Assembly: GCA_011049465.1 (NCBI GenBank)
Contig: DSBP01000008.1
Location: forward strand, 1-7,651
DNA length: 7,651 bases
Direction: 5' to 3'
Source: a bacterium
Lineage (GTDB): Bacteria > Oederibacteriota > PGYV01 > DSBP01
Each line of letters opens with the position of its first letter. Position 1 is the first letter of the stretch. Positions 1 to 6,495 of the stretch are shown here, in pieces. Below the pieces are notes generated by a model. That model did not search any database. It had not been told where the DNA came from and saw only the letters and a list, made by a program, of their open reading frames with translations. A program made the position numbers and the translations under genes.

Positions 1-1
1 A

Positions 2-123
2 AGAATCACAAAATATTATTTCTTATCAAACCGGTTTTGAGTTGATTTTTGTTGTTTTGTAATTTTGACCCAAACAAAAACCACAAAAATCGCTGTTTCT
101 GCCGCCTAATGCGATTTTTGGGA
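2..123. repeat. Left arm of a perfect 122 bp inverted terminal repeat
   Basis: Read on the - strand, this segment is identical at all 122 positions to 7530-7651; position p pairs with 7653-p, and identity stops at 124/7529. The arm has strong strand asymmetry (T-rich on the + strand in its outer half) and contains AAACCGGTTT at 28-37. It also holds an internal inverted repeat, CAAAAATCGC at 84-93 against GCGATTTTTG at 111-120, a 10 bp stem with a 17 nt loop. A 38-codon open stretch reads toward the window edge, but without a start codon inside the repeat or any family I recognise I do not call it a gene. Because the window ends inside this repeat, its true outer boundary is unknown. It may be a dispersed repeat where assembly stopped rather than the end of an element. 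Confidence 0.95.
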
Positions 124-133
124 CAAAGACAAC

Positions 134-167
134 GACAGTTTAAATTTGGAATTTGCAATTTACAAGT
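134..167 (+). repeat. 34 bp AATTT-heptad direct repeat, left copy
   Basis: This segment is identical over 34 bp to 7342-7375 in the same orientation. Internally it is a short heptad array: AAATTTG (142-148), GAATTTG (149-155), CAATTTA (156-162), then CAAG. A related array lies at 481-512. The bases that follow (GTTAGTACAAA, 166-176) recur at 7143-7153 in the other flank, so this copy joins modules that are separated on the right. I see no coding or promoter signal in it. Confidence 0.85.
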
Positions 168-207
168 TAGTACAAATACAGGAAGACAAGACACTTAGAC
201 GGGTTCT

Positions 208-338
208 GTTTTTTGCAGGTTGCTGAACAACCTTTGCCCCAACACACACTGACGCAGGACGGGGCGGGTAGCGGAAAATTTCGTCGAGAACTCAGGGCGC
301 GTCTGTATTGCACGCTATTCAACGCCATCCCAAACACC
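208..338 (+). repeat. Type 1 intergenic repeat, left copy (131 bp)
   Basis: This copy aligns without gaps to 7203-7333, with 18 mismatches by hand count (about 86% identity). Block beta (210-230, core TTTTTGCAGGTTGCT) and block gamma (253-273, core CGCAGGACGGGG) also occur in the type 2 repeats. The 65 bp after gamma (274-338) are specific to type 1. AGGTTG (217-222) and CAACCT (228-233) can form a 6 bp hairpin with a 5 nt loop. A second weak stem is 297-301 against 311-315, with one mismatch. The + strand frame from 253 is open and similar in both copies, and a - strand frame is also open here, but neither has a credible start. I treat the element as non-coding. Confidence 0.85.
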
Positions 339-480
339 CATGCCCCGCATAAGAGTTGACGCCCTAAAACCCGCGCAAGCCTAATCACGTATATTCACGA
401 GTCAACAGGTGAACAGGCTCACCGCCGATGTAAATCGGCGAAATTTCTCCGCTGCCTGCCCCGGCCCACCTCAAGTGAAG
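339..480. other. Left-only 142 bp segment between the type 1 and type 2 repeats
   Basis: On the right flank only 8 bp separate the type 1 repeat from the type 2 repeat; here 142 bp do, so this segment is an insertion on the left or a deletion on the right. It has no gene. It contains an octamer pair TCAACAGG/TGAACAGG (402-417), a GGTGA/TCACC inverted pair (408-412, 419-423) and the hairpin at 423-440. The heptamer CAAGTGA occurs at 472-478 and again at 509-515, bracketing the next AATTT array, which may be chance or a duplication. Confidence 0.6.
423..440. repeat. Perfect 7 bp hairpin with GTAA loop
   Basis: CGCCGAT, loop GTAA, then ATCGGCG form a fully paired 7 bp stem with a 4 nt loop. The following bases, AAATTTC, are not a convincing U-tract on the + strand. 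On the - strand the downstream bases are GTGAGCC, also not a terminator tail. The sequence supports a cruciform or RNA hairpin; its role is unknown. Confidence 0.7.
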
Positions 481-643
481 CAATTTACAATTTAGAATTT
501 GCAATTTGCAAGTGACCGACAAAAAGAAACGAACCGGTTTTTGCAGGTTGCTAAACAAGTATTGGAGTAACGTGCAACCATCGCAGGACGGGGCGGGTAG
601 CGCCGCATGCCTTAACTTTCAGTTTAACTTTCAGTTTTCAGTT
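481..643 (+). repeat. Type 2 intergenic repeat, left copy
   Basis: The copy begins with a heptad array (CAATTTA, CAATTTA, GAATTTG, CAATTTG; 481-508). Block beta follows at 538-558 and block gamma at 582-602, then a TTTCAGT-rich tail (CTTAACTTTCAG and variants, 611-640). The stretch 496-622 matches 7358-7485 at roughly 93% by hand, with one 1-bp indel in an A-run. Beta and gamma are 23 bp apart in both type 2 copies and 22 bp apart in both type 1 copies. The + strand frame is open through this repeat into the following GGDEF gene, giving a misleading N-terminal extension from an ATG at 506. Confidence 0.85.
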
Positions 644-670
644 GCACTTAACCCCTGCTTCTGTTATGTT
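642..670 (+). promoter_or_regulatory. Possible sigma70-like promoter for the GGDEF-led gene block
   Basis: TTGCAC (642-647) and TATGTT (665-670) are separated by 17 bp and lie 27 bp before the chosen start of the GGDEF gene, just after the type 2 repeat ends. The hexamers match the consensus at only 3 and 4 of 6 positions, so the position supports this call more than the sequence does. No operator-like symmetry is evident. Confidence 0.2.
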
Positions 671-685
671 ATTATCAAAATCACC

Positions 686-689
686 GAGG
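686..689 (+). promoter_or_regulatory. Ribosome binding site that decides the GGDEF start
   Basis: GAGG lies 8 nt before the ATG at 698. The earlier in-frame ATG at 506 lies inside the type 2 repeat and has only AATTT-rich sequence before it. This supports translation starting at 698, after the repeat. Confidence 0.65.
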
Positions 690-697
690 CGGACTTA

Positions 698-1999
698 ATG
701 AACGAAACAACAGCGGCTTTTCTTCGCAAGTACAGGATAGAGTTCATTATTATATCCCTTGTCTCCATTGGTTTTTTCCACACCCTGTACGTCTCTCTTA
801 AAGCTCCTGTCCACCGCTTTCTCTTTACTTATAACCCCCAATACCTCTATTTTATCCTTTTTCTGGCAGCGGCGCTTATTACAGTTGCCTTAATATCCTA
901 TCCCAAAATATACAAACTCAAAATACTTATATCTGGCTTTGCCCTTGCTTCCTTTATCGTCTGCTACTCTCTTATTCTGGCAACAATACCCGAATCCTTA
1001 AAAACAGTTAAAATTTTCGGGCTGAGCCTTGATTTTAAAAAAATGGCCTTCAGGGATGCCTCATTTATATCGGTTAAGTTCCTTATAACCATTTTGTCCT
1101 TTGCCATGCTTGCGGCAGTTCTGGCGCCGGCTACAATAGCTTACAGCACCGGAAAGAACATATCCTGGTCCATATTCGGTGGTATCATACTTATCTTTCT
1201 TGTTTATATCTATGCTGTTTCGTCCAAATACGCGGCAAACGATACAACACGTTTTGCCACGCAGTTTATGACATGGCTTAACAAATTTTTCATCCCGATA
1301 AACCTGCTTGTCTTCTGCTCCTCCCTTATTATTTCCTTGTTTAACGTGGAAGACGAACATAATTACGGATCCATACTTGTCGCAGTCCACTCTGTGTTTT
1401 TTTACATGGCCCTGAACGCGCAGGCTTTTTATCCGGTGAAACTGATTCTTCCTGTCGCGGCTCTTATACTTCTTTCCGGAATGTTTGTTCACTGGCTCAA
1501 CTGCCTCCATCACAAGGCGCACTATGACCCGCTCCTGAAAATTTTCAACCGTCAGTACATGGACGCTGTAATAGCCGGCATTGCTGACATAAAACTGGGG
1601 AACGAGCTCTCTGTTTTAATGTGCGACCTTGACTATTTTAAAAAGGTCAATGACACGCACGGCCACGCCGCAGGCGACGCGGTGCTTCAAAAAACCGCGC
1701 ATATAATCAGAGAAACCGCCCTTCCCGAAGGCATAACCTGCCGTTACGGCGGCGAGGAAATAGTGGTATTCTTGAGGGGAAAGACCGGCGATGAGGCCGC
1801 TGCCAAAGCCGAAAAAATAAGAAAAGCCGTAAAAAGGAACCCTGTTAAATACAAAAGCAAATCAATAAAGGTCACCGTAAGCATAGGAGGCGCCTCCACA
1901 AAAGAAGGGGTCAAGGCCTTCTCAAAGATTTCCAAGCGCGCGGATGATAATGTCTATAAGGCAAAAAAACGGGGAAGGGACAGGGTTGTGGTTGATTGA
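698..1999 (+). CDS. Membrane-anchored diguanylate cyclase (GGDEF protein)
   Basis: A 433-residue protein. The N-terminal part has about eight hydrophobic segments (near 14-31, 50-68, 76-96, 128-149, 157-174, 197-215, 225-245, 248-267), which I cannot assign to a named sensor family. The GGDEF domain follows (about 276-433). It opens with a degenerate DPLLKIFNR, then CDLDYFKKVND (metal-binding D310, residues N318 and D319), then RYGGEEI (active site GGEE 351-354), SIGGA (395-399) and the usual C-terminal ADDNVYKAKKRGRDRV. All of this fits an active enzyme making cyclic di-GMP from two GTP at the inner membrane. The residue after GGEE is Ile, usually Phe. The inhibitory RxxD site before the signature is absent (LPEG, 342-345), so product inhibition is probably lost. 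The start at 698 is preferred over 506, whose 64 extra residues come from the repeat. cutA follows after 28 bp. Confidence 0.92.
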   Translation: MNETTAAFLRKYRIEFIIISLVSIGFFHTLYVSLKAPVHRFLFTYNPQYLYFILFLAAALITVALISYPKIYKLKILISGFALASFIVCYSLILATIPESLKTVKIFGLSLDFKKMAFRDASFISVKFLITILSFAMLAAVLAPATIAYSTGKNISWSIFGGIILIFLVYIYAVSSKYAANDTTRFATQFMTWLNKFFIPINLLVFCSSLIISLFNVEDEHNYGSILVAVHSVFFYMALNAQAFYPVKLILPVAALILLSGMFVHWLNCLHHKAHYDPLLKIFNRQYMDAVIAGIADIKLGNELSVLMCDLDYFKKVNDTHGHAAGDAVLQKTAHIIRETALPEGITCRYGGEEIVVFLRGKTGDEAAAKAEKIRKAVKRNPVKYKSKSIKVTVSIGGASTKEGVKAFSKISKRADDNVYKAKKRGRDRVVVD

Positions 2000-2017
2000 G
2001 TATTAATAAATGACACC

Positions 2018-2021
2018 GGAG
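2018..2021 (+). promoter_or_regulatory. Ribosome binding site that decides the cutA start
   Basis: GGAG lies 6 nt before the ATG at 2028. The alternative in-frame ATG at 2010 is preceded by GAGTATTAATAA, with no usable site, and would add six residues (MTPEKK) before the normal CutA N-terminus. Confidence 0.7.
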
Positions 2022-2027
2022 AAAAAA

Positions 2028-2345
2028 ATGGCCAAAACCTGCGTGGTTTTTGTGACAGTTGACAAAAAAAACAGGGCTAAACAGATAACTTCACACGTGC
2101 TGAAAAAAAAACTTGCTGCCTGTGTTAACACAATAGGCCGCATTGATTCGTCCTATTGGTGGAAAGGGAAGATTGAAAAATCCGGCGAGCTTCTCCTCAT
2201 AATGAAAACAAAAAAAAGCCTCTTTAAAAAACTGGAGGCGGAAATAAAGAAAATCCACCCGTATTCTGTCCCTGAGATAATCAGCCTTGATATAACAGCC
2301 GGAAACCCCGGTTACCTTTCCTGGATACTGGCGGAGACAAAATGA
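2028..2345 (+). CDS. cutA: CutA divalent-cation tolerance protein
   Basis: A 105-residue protein, the usual CutA length. Hallmarks in order are an N-terminal beta strand (CVVFVTV), the AACVN motif with the following IGRIDSSYWWKGKIE, the ELLLIMKT strand, and the conserved HPYSVPEII with the C-terminal GNPGYLSW. CutA proteins form small, very stable cytoplasmic trimers of ferredoxin-like fold; the family is linked to copper and other divalent cation tolerance, but its biochemical role is not settled. The stop overlaps the pyruvate kinase start (ATGA, 2342-2345), so the two are probably translationally coupled. A start at 2010 is possible but has no ribosome binding site. Confidence 0.93.
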   Translation: MAKTCVVFVTVDKKNRAKQITSHVLKKKLAACVNTIGRIDSSYWWKGKIEKSGELLLIMKTKKSLFKKLEAEIKKIHPYSVPEIISLDITAGNPGYLSWILAETK

Positions 2346-3724
2346 GAAAAACAAAGATAATAGCGACACTTGGCCCGGCCAGTTGTTCATATAAAATAAT
2401 CAAATCCCTGGTTAAGACAGGGGTAAATGTTTTCAGGCTTAATTTTTCGCACGGCACCTACAAATCCTTCACAAAAATTATCTCGTCAATAAAGCGGGCG
2501 CGCAAGGTTTTAAGCCGCCCTGTTGCCATTATGCAGGATTTGCAGGGCCCTAAAATCAGAATAAGCGCGCCGGCCGTCCCCTTTACCGTGAAACGCGGCG
2601 ACGAACTCATAATATCCGAAAAACCGGTCAAAAAAAGAAAATGGGTCTCGGTTGACGTTGATGAACTTTATAAATATGTAAAACCCAAGAATATAATAAT
2701 GATTAACGACGGCCTTATACAGCTCAGGGTCAGAAAAATAGAAAGAAAAAAGGAGCGCATAATATGTTATGTAGCGGCAGGCGGGGAAATTACGGCGAGA
2801 AAGGGAGTTAATCTTCCGGGAATTATCCTTCCGTTTAACGCTGTGACAAAAAAAGACGAAAAGGACCTTCGCTTTGGACTAAAAAACGGAGTTGATATTG
2901 TCTCCCTTTCTTTTGTCAGGTCCGCGGATGATATAAAACACCTTAAAAATTTTTATAAAAAAAAGAAAAACCCTCCTCTTATAATAGCAAAAATCGAGAA
3001 GCCCGAGGCGGTAAAGGACATAAAATCCATACTGGACATATCTGACGGCATAATGATAGCGCGCGGAGACCTTGCGGTAGAGGCCGGATACAAACCAATT
3101 CCATATATACAAAAGAACCTCATAAAAATATCCAACTCCAAATCAAAGATAGTCATTGTGGCCACTCAGATGCTCGAGTCAATGATAAACAGCCCTTTCC
3201 CGCAGCGCGCTGAGATCACGGACATATACAATGCCGTGCTTGACGGAGCGGACACTCTGATGCTTTCGGGCGAGACATCCATAGGCAAATACCCGGTTAA
3301 AACCGTTCGTGTCATGTCCGACATAATCAATAAAGCGGAAAAAAACCTGCCCGATTCAAATGGTAACAAACACCGCCTGTGCGGCTCGGACACATATTCA
3401 GGGGCTCTTGCGGTTGCCGCGACAGCCGCAGCTTCCTGCCTTAACCGCTGTGTTATAGCCGTGGCTGTTAATTCCATCGGCGATATTTCATCAATCTCAG
3501 ATTACAGGCCTCACGGCCCTGTGGCAGCCGTTGTCAAAGAAGAGGGGCTTTTTCATAAGCTTTCAATACTAAACGGGATATATCCTGTCCTGACAGAATT
3601 AAAGGACACTGCTGCCGCGGCTGCTGTCTCAAAAATATTCAGAAAAACAACCGCCGTAATATACGCTGATTTTCACAAAAACAATACAGAACAGGGAAAA
3701 ATTGTTATTCACAAAATGGATTAA
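2342..3724 (+). CDS. pyk: Pyruvate kinase
   Basis: A 460-residue enzyme of the usual short bacterial length that converts phosphoenolpyruvate and ADP to pyruvate and ATP, the last step of glycolysis. The N-terminus KTKIIATLGPAS is at the canonical place, confirming the start. Visible active-site residues are N34 and S36 (NFSHG), D66, catalytic K217 and metal ligand E219 (IIAKIEKPEAV), D243 (ARGDLAVE), T275 (ATQMLES), then RAEITD and LSGET. The nucleotide/cation segment reads DLQGPKIR (66-73), with Leu and Lys where K+-dependent enzymes have Thr and Glu; by family knowledge this predicts K+-independent activity. GDLA replaces the usual GDLG. The C-terminal domain (about 345-460) keeps the YRP element but not a normal SGRTA motif, so allosteric control may differ. 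Its ribosome binding site (GGAG, 2333-2336) lies inside cutA. Confidence 0.95.
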   Translation: MRKTKIIATLGPASCSYKIIKSLVKTGVNVFRLNFSHGTYKSFTKIISSIKRARKVLSRPVAIMQDLQGPKIRISAPAVPFTVKRGDELIISEKPVKKRKWVSVDVDELYKYVKPKNIIMINDGLIQLRVRKIERKKERIICYVAAGGEITARKGVNLPGIILPFNAVTKKDEKDLRFGLKNGVDIVSLSFVRSADDIKHLKNFYKKKKNPPLIIAKIEKPEAVKDIKSILDISDGIMIARGDLAVEAGYKPIPYIQKNLIKISNSKSKIVIVATQMLESMINSPFPQRAEITDIYNAVLDGADTLMLSGETSIGKYPVKTVRVMSDIINKAEKNLPDSNGNKHRLCGSDTYSGALAVAATAAASCLNRCVIAVAVNSIGDISSISDYRPHGPVAAVVKEEGLFHKLSILNGIYPVLTELKDTAAAAAVSKIFRKTTAVIYADFHKNNTEQGKIVIHKMD

Positions 3725-3783
3725 TAATGTAAACTTTTTTATGGCCGGAAGAGTCAAATATTAAAACGGAGGAACGGTTTAAT

Positions 3784-4722
3784 ATGAAAACAAATTTCGC
3801 AATTGCAATAATTATTCTGGCGCTGCTCGCGCCGCTTTCACAGGCAGCAGGCGCTGACGATGATTATTCCATCGCATATATAAATGACTTTTCCGGCGAC
3901 TGCGAAATAAAAAGAAAAGGCGAGCGGACAGGCGAGGCCCTTCGCGACATCTTTATACCTTTATACGAGGGCGATACTGTAATCACTGAAGCCGGAAGCA
4001 CCATGGAAATTGTGTTTGATGACGCCACAGTTCTCAAACTTGACCCTTACAGCAGGCTTGTTATAAGAAACCTGAAACGCGACAAGAAAAACACATCAAC
4101 CGTTCTTGAGCTGATTAAGGGAAGGGTTATGGGAGTAATAAAAAAACTGACGGATAAAGAGGAGTTTGCTGTCCGCACCAAGCTCGCCATGGCCGCTGTT
4201 AAAGGAACAGAGCTCCTTGTGGAAACAGGCGCCCGCGGCGATGACGACAAAGTAGCGGTTTTTAAGGGCAAAGTCGAAGTATCAAGCTTTGATATGAGCG
4301 GAAAGGTAAGGCATAGGGTTATATTAAACGACAATAAGGAAACGCTTATAGTAAAACGCATAGGGCCGGAAAAACCGAAAAGCCTTTCAAGAAACACCGT
4401 CAGAAAATACAATGAAATCAAGGACGCCAGAAAAAAACTTGATTATATAAGGGAAATGAGGCGGAGCGGAAAGGCCCGCGAATACAGGCTTGAACGCAGG
4501 CTTGAGAGAATCGATAATTTAAAACGGATGCGGTCTTCGGACCCTTCGTTTAAAAAACTTGACCCGAAACAAAAGGAACTTATTGATGAAATAATACGCC
4601 GGGAAGAATACTACAGGGCGCAGCTTGGAGAGCTTAAGAAAAAAGAAAAACGGCCCTCCAGAATACAGCGGCTGCTTGACAGAAAAAGCGGAAAAAACGT
4701 ACCTGAAGAATCCGATGAATAA
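3784..4722 (+). CDS. Secreted FecR-domain protein with a charged coiled-coil tail
   Basis: A 312-residue protein. A signal peptide is clear (hydrophobic 5-18, cleavage probably near SQAAGA, 19-24). A FecR-type domain covers about 55-170: LYEGDTVITEAGSTMEIVFDD, VLKLDPYSRLVI, LELIKGRVMG, then VRTKLAMAAVKGTELLVET and VAVFKGKVEV. This pattern resembles stand-alone periplasmic FecR-domain proteins rather than TonB-linked anti-sigma regulators: there is no cytoplasmic N-terminal domain, internal TM helix or neighbouring sigma factor. Residues about 195-300 are rich in Lys, Arg and Glu and probably helical or coiled-coil. GGAGG (3768-3772) lies 11 nt before the ATG, slightly long. The gap to pyk is 59 bp with no terminator seen; the TPR gene follows after 24 bp. 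The ligand, probably a protein or glycan, is unknown. Confidence 0.82.
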   Translation: MKTNFAIAIIILALLAPLSQAAGADDDYSIAYINDFSGDCEIKRKGERTGEALRDIFIPLYEGDTVITEAGSTMEIVFDDATVLKLDPYSRLVIRNLKRDKKNTSTVLELIKGRVMGVIKKLTDKEEFAVRTKLAMAAVKGTELLVETGARGDDDKVAVFKGKVEVSSFDMSGKVRHRVILNDNKETLIVKRIGPEKPKSLSRNTVRKYNEIKDARKKLDYIREMRRSGKAREYRLERRLERIDNLKRMRSSDPSFKKLDPKQKELIDEIIRREEYYRAQLGELKKKEKRPSRIQRLLDRKSGKNVPEESDE

Positions 4723-4746
4723 TTTTCATAATAATTAGGCGCTGTT

Positions 4747-6495
4747 GTGGCAAAAACAACCTCTTTGCTGTTTGTCTTTTTTTTCCTCTTTTCCGCGGTT
4801 TATTCCTCAATCAACAGCGCCCTTGACTCCGCGCTTCCGCGCCACGGTGAAGAGTTCAGCCTCAAAAAAACCATTATCCTTTTGTCCAAAATAGCCGACC
4901 CGGGACTGAACGAATCACGAGTAGAAAGAGATATAAACGCGCTGACAGCGCTCGCTGCCTCCCGTGTAAAGGGAGCGCGCACACCTGGGGAAAAAATCGC
5001 GGAAATCAATAAGGTGATTTTTGAAGATTACAATTTCAGGTTTGACGAAACAGCGGACAGCTTTATCCAGAGAAGGCGCTTAAGCGAGGCGTGGTTCGGC
5101 GGGCTGGCTGAATACGAATCTTTTGAAAGGGTGCTAAAGGAGCGTTCCGGAATATGCGTCAGCCTTTCCCTTCTTTACCTTATAATCGCCGAAGAGCTTA
5201 AGCTGCCCATATATCCCGTATTTATGCCGCGCCACATTTTTGTCAGATGGGATGACGGAACCCTCAGAATAAATATAGAGACAACCGCGAAAGGCGCGGT
5301 TATTTCAGATTCAGCCTATGCCTCAAAATTCGGTTATAAACCCGGCGGCCCCTACGGAAAAACCCTTAAAAAAATAAACGCGGTCGGCGCTTTTCTCAAC
5401 AATATAGGGGTACATTTTCAGCTCGCCGGAAGAGCTGCCGAGGCTGTTGAAATACATAAACGGGATGTCGCGATTAACCCGGATATAGCCGGTTCACGCG
5501 CGAACCTGGGTGCGGCTTACATAGAGACAGGCATGTACAGCGAGGCTGTTTTAACGCTTGAAAAAGCGCATGACATGGAGCCTGCTGACGCTGACGCCCT
5601 GCTGAACCTTTCAATAGCAAAAAACAGGACAGGCGACCACGCTGCCGCTATAAGAGGCTTTGAAAAACTGCTCAGGCTCAGCCCAAATGACCTGGCCGCG
5701 TATGACGGGCTCGGCATTTCACACTCAAGGTCAGGAGACCCGAAAAGAGCCGAGCAATACTATTTAAAAGCGCTGAATCTCGACTCCTCCTATATCAATA
5801 CCCTTAACAACCTGGGCGTGCTTTATCAGGAACAGGGCAGGCTCTCCGAAGCGCTGCGCCTGTTCAGGAGGGCAGTATCCTCAAACCCATCAAGGTTTGA
5901 ATCACGCGCAAACCTCGCGATAGCGCTGCAAAAAAATGATTATTTATACGAGGCTGAAAATGAGTACGAGGCTGCAATAAGGCTCAACCCTAAGGCATCC
6001 GATATTCATTACAACCTCGGGCTTCTTTATCACAAACAGGGTAAAAAATCCCCGGCAGAATCCGCCTATAGAAAAGCCATTGAGCTTAACCCTAAGGAAG
6101 AGTACGCGTATTACAACCTCGGCGTCCTTCTTCAGGACACAAACAGGCACGCTGAAGCCGCGAAAATGTACGCGGCAGCATTAAAAATCAACCCGTCATC
6201 ATTTTCCGCGCTGCATAACCTCGGCTCGGCATACTACGAGGAAGAAAAATTCGAAAAAGCCGGTGAAACTTTTCTTAAAGCGCTCTCGCTTGACCCAAAA
6301 AACAAAGACGCGGCTTTCAGCGCTGCCGTCTCTTTTCACAGGGCAGGCAGCCTTAAAAAAGCGGCGGAACATTACAAAAAAACAATTTCAATTGAACCCT
6401 CTTTTAAGGAAGCATACAACAACCTTGCCGCTGTTCTCAGCGAATTGGGAGAGGATGAAGAGGCCGGAAAATGGTACAAAAAATCCCTTGAATGA
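4747..6495 (+). CDS. Secreted transglutaminase-like protein with ten complete TPRs
   Basis: A 582-residue protein starting at GTG. The N-terminus is a signal peptide (hydrophobic 6-18, cleavage near VYSS), so the start is probably right although only a weak AGG lies upstream. Residues about 60-200 match the transglutaminase-like fold of the SirB1/Transglut_core2 type: INKVIFEDYNFRF, then SGICVSLSLLYLIIAEELKLP with candidate nucleophile C137, MPRHIFVRW with H163, and INIETT with N176 or E178 as a third polar residue. Residues about 215-582 are TPRs; the helix-ending position recurs exactly every 34 residues (245, 279, 313, 347, 381, 415, 449, 483, 517, 551), giving ten complete repeats and a partial eleventh. 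Expected roles are a periplasmic protein-interaction scaffold with a cysteine peptidase or acyltransferase-like head; the substrate is unknown. It probably works with the adjacent FecR-domain protein. Confidence 0.85.
   Translation: MAKTTSLLFVFFFLFSAVYSSINSALDSALPRHGEEFSLKKTIILLSKIADPGLNESRVERDINALTALAASRVKGARTPGEKIAEINKVIFEDYNFRFDETADSFIQRRRLSEAWFGGLAEYESFERVLKERSGICVSLSLLYLIIAEELKLPIYPVFMPRHIFVRWDDGTLRINIETTAKGAVISDSAYASKFGYKPGGPYGKTLKKINAVGAFLNNIGVHFQLAGRAAEAVEIHKRDVAINPDIAGSRANLGAAYIETGMYSEAVLTLEKAHDMEPADADALLNLSIAKNRTGDHAAAIRGFEKLLRLSPNDLAAYDGLGISHSRSGDPKRAEQYYLKALNLDSSYINTLNNLGVLYQEQGRLSEALRLFRRAVSSNPSRFESRANLAIALQKNDYLYEAENEYEAAIRLNPKASDIHYNLGLLYHKQGKKSPAESAYRKAIELNPKEEYAYYNLGVLLQDTNRHAEAAKMYAAALKINPSSFSALHNLGSAYYEEEKFEKAGETFLKALSLDPKNKDAAFSAAVSFHRAGSLKKAAEHYKKTISIEPSFKEAYNNLAAVLSELGEDEEAGKWYKKSLE

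Noticed and set aside
356..385. TTGACG with CCTAAT as a + strand promoter
   Set aside because: The -10 lacks the key A at position 2 and the spacing is 18 bp. No gene starts nearby downstream except across the type 2 repeat.
6..388. Two short open frames on the - strand in the left flank (6-194 and 167-388)
   Set aside because: Both consist mostly of repeat DNA. The right-flank copy of the second is broken by stop codons, and I see no ribosome binding site or known family.
1061..1522. A 153-codon open frame on the - strand opposite the GGDEF gene
   Set aside because: It is antisense to a strongly supported gene, has an unnatural composition and matches no family that I recognise.
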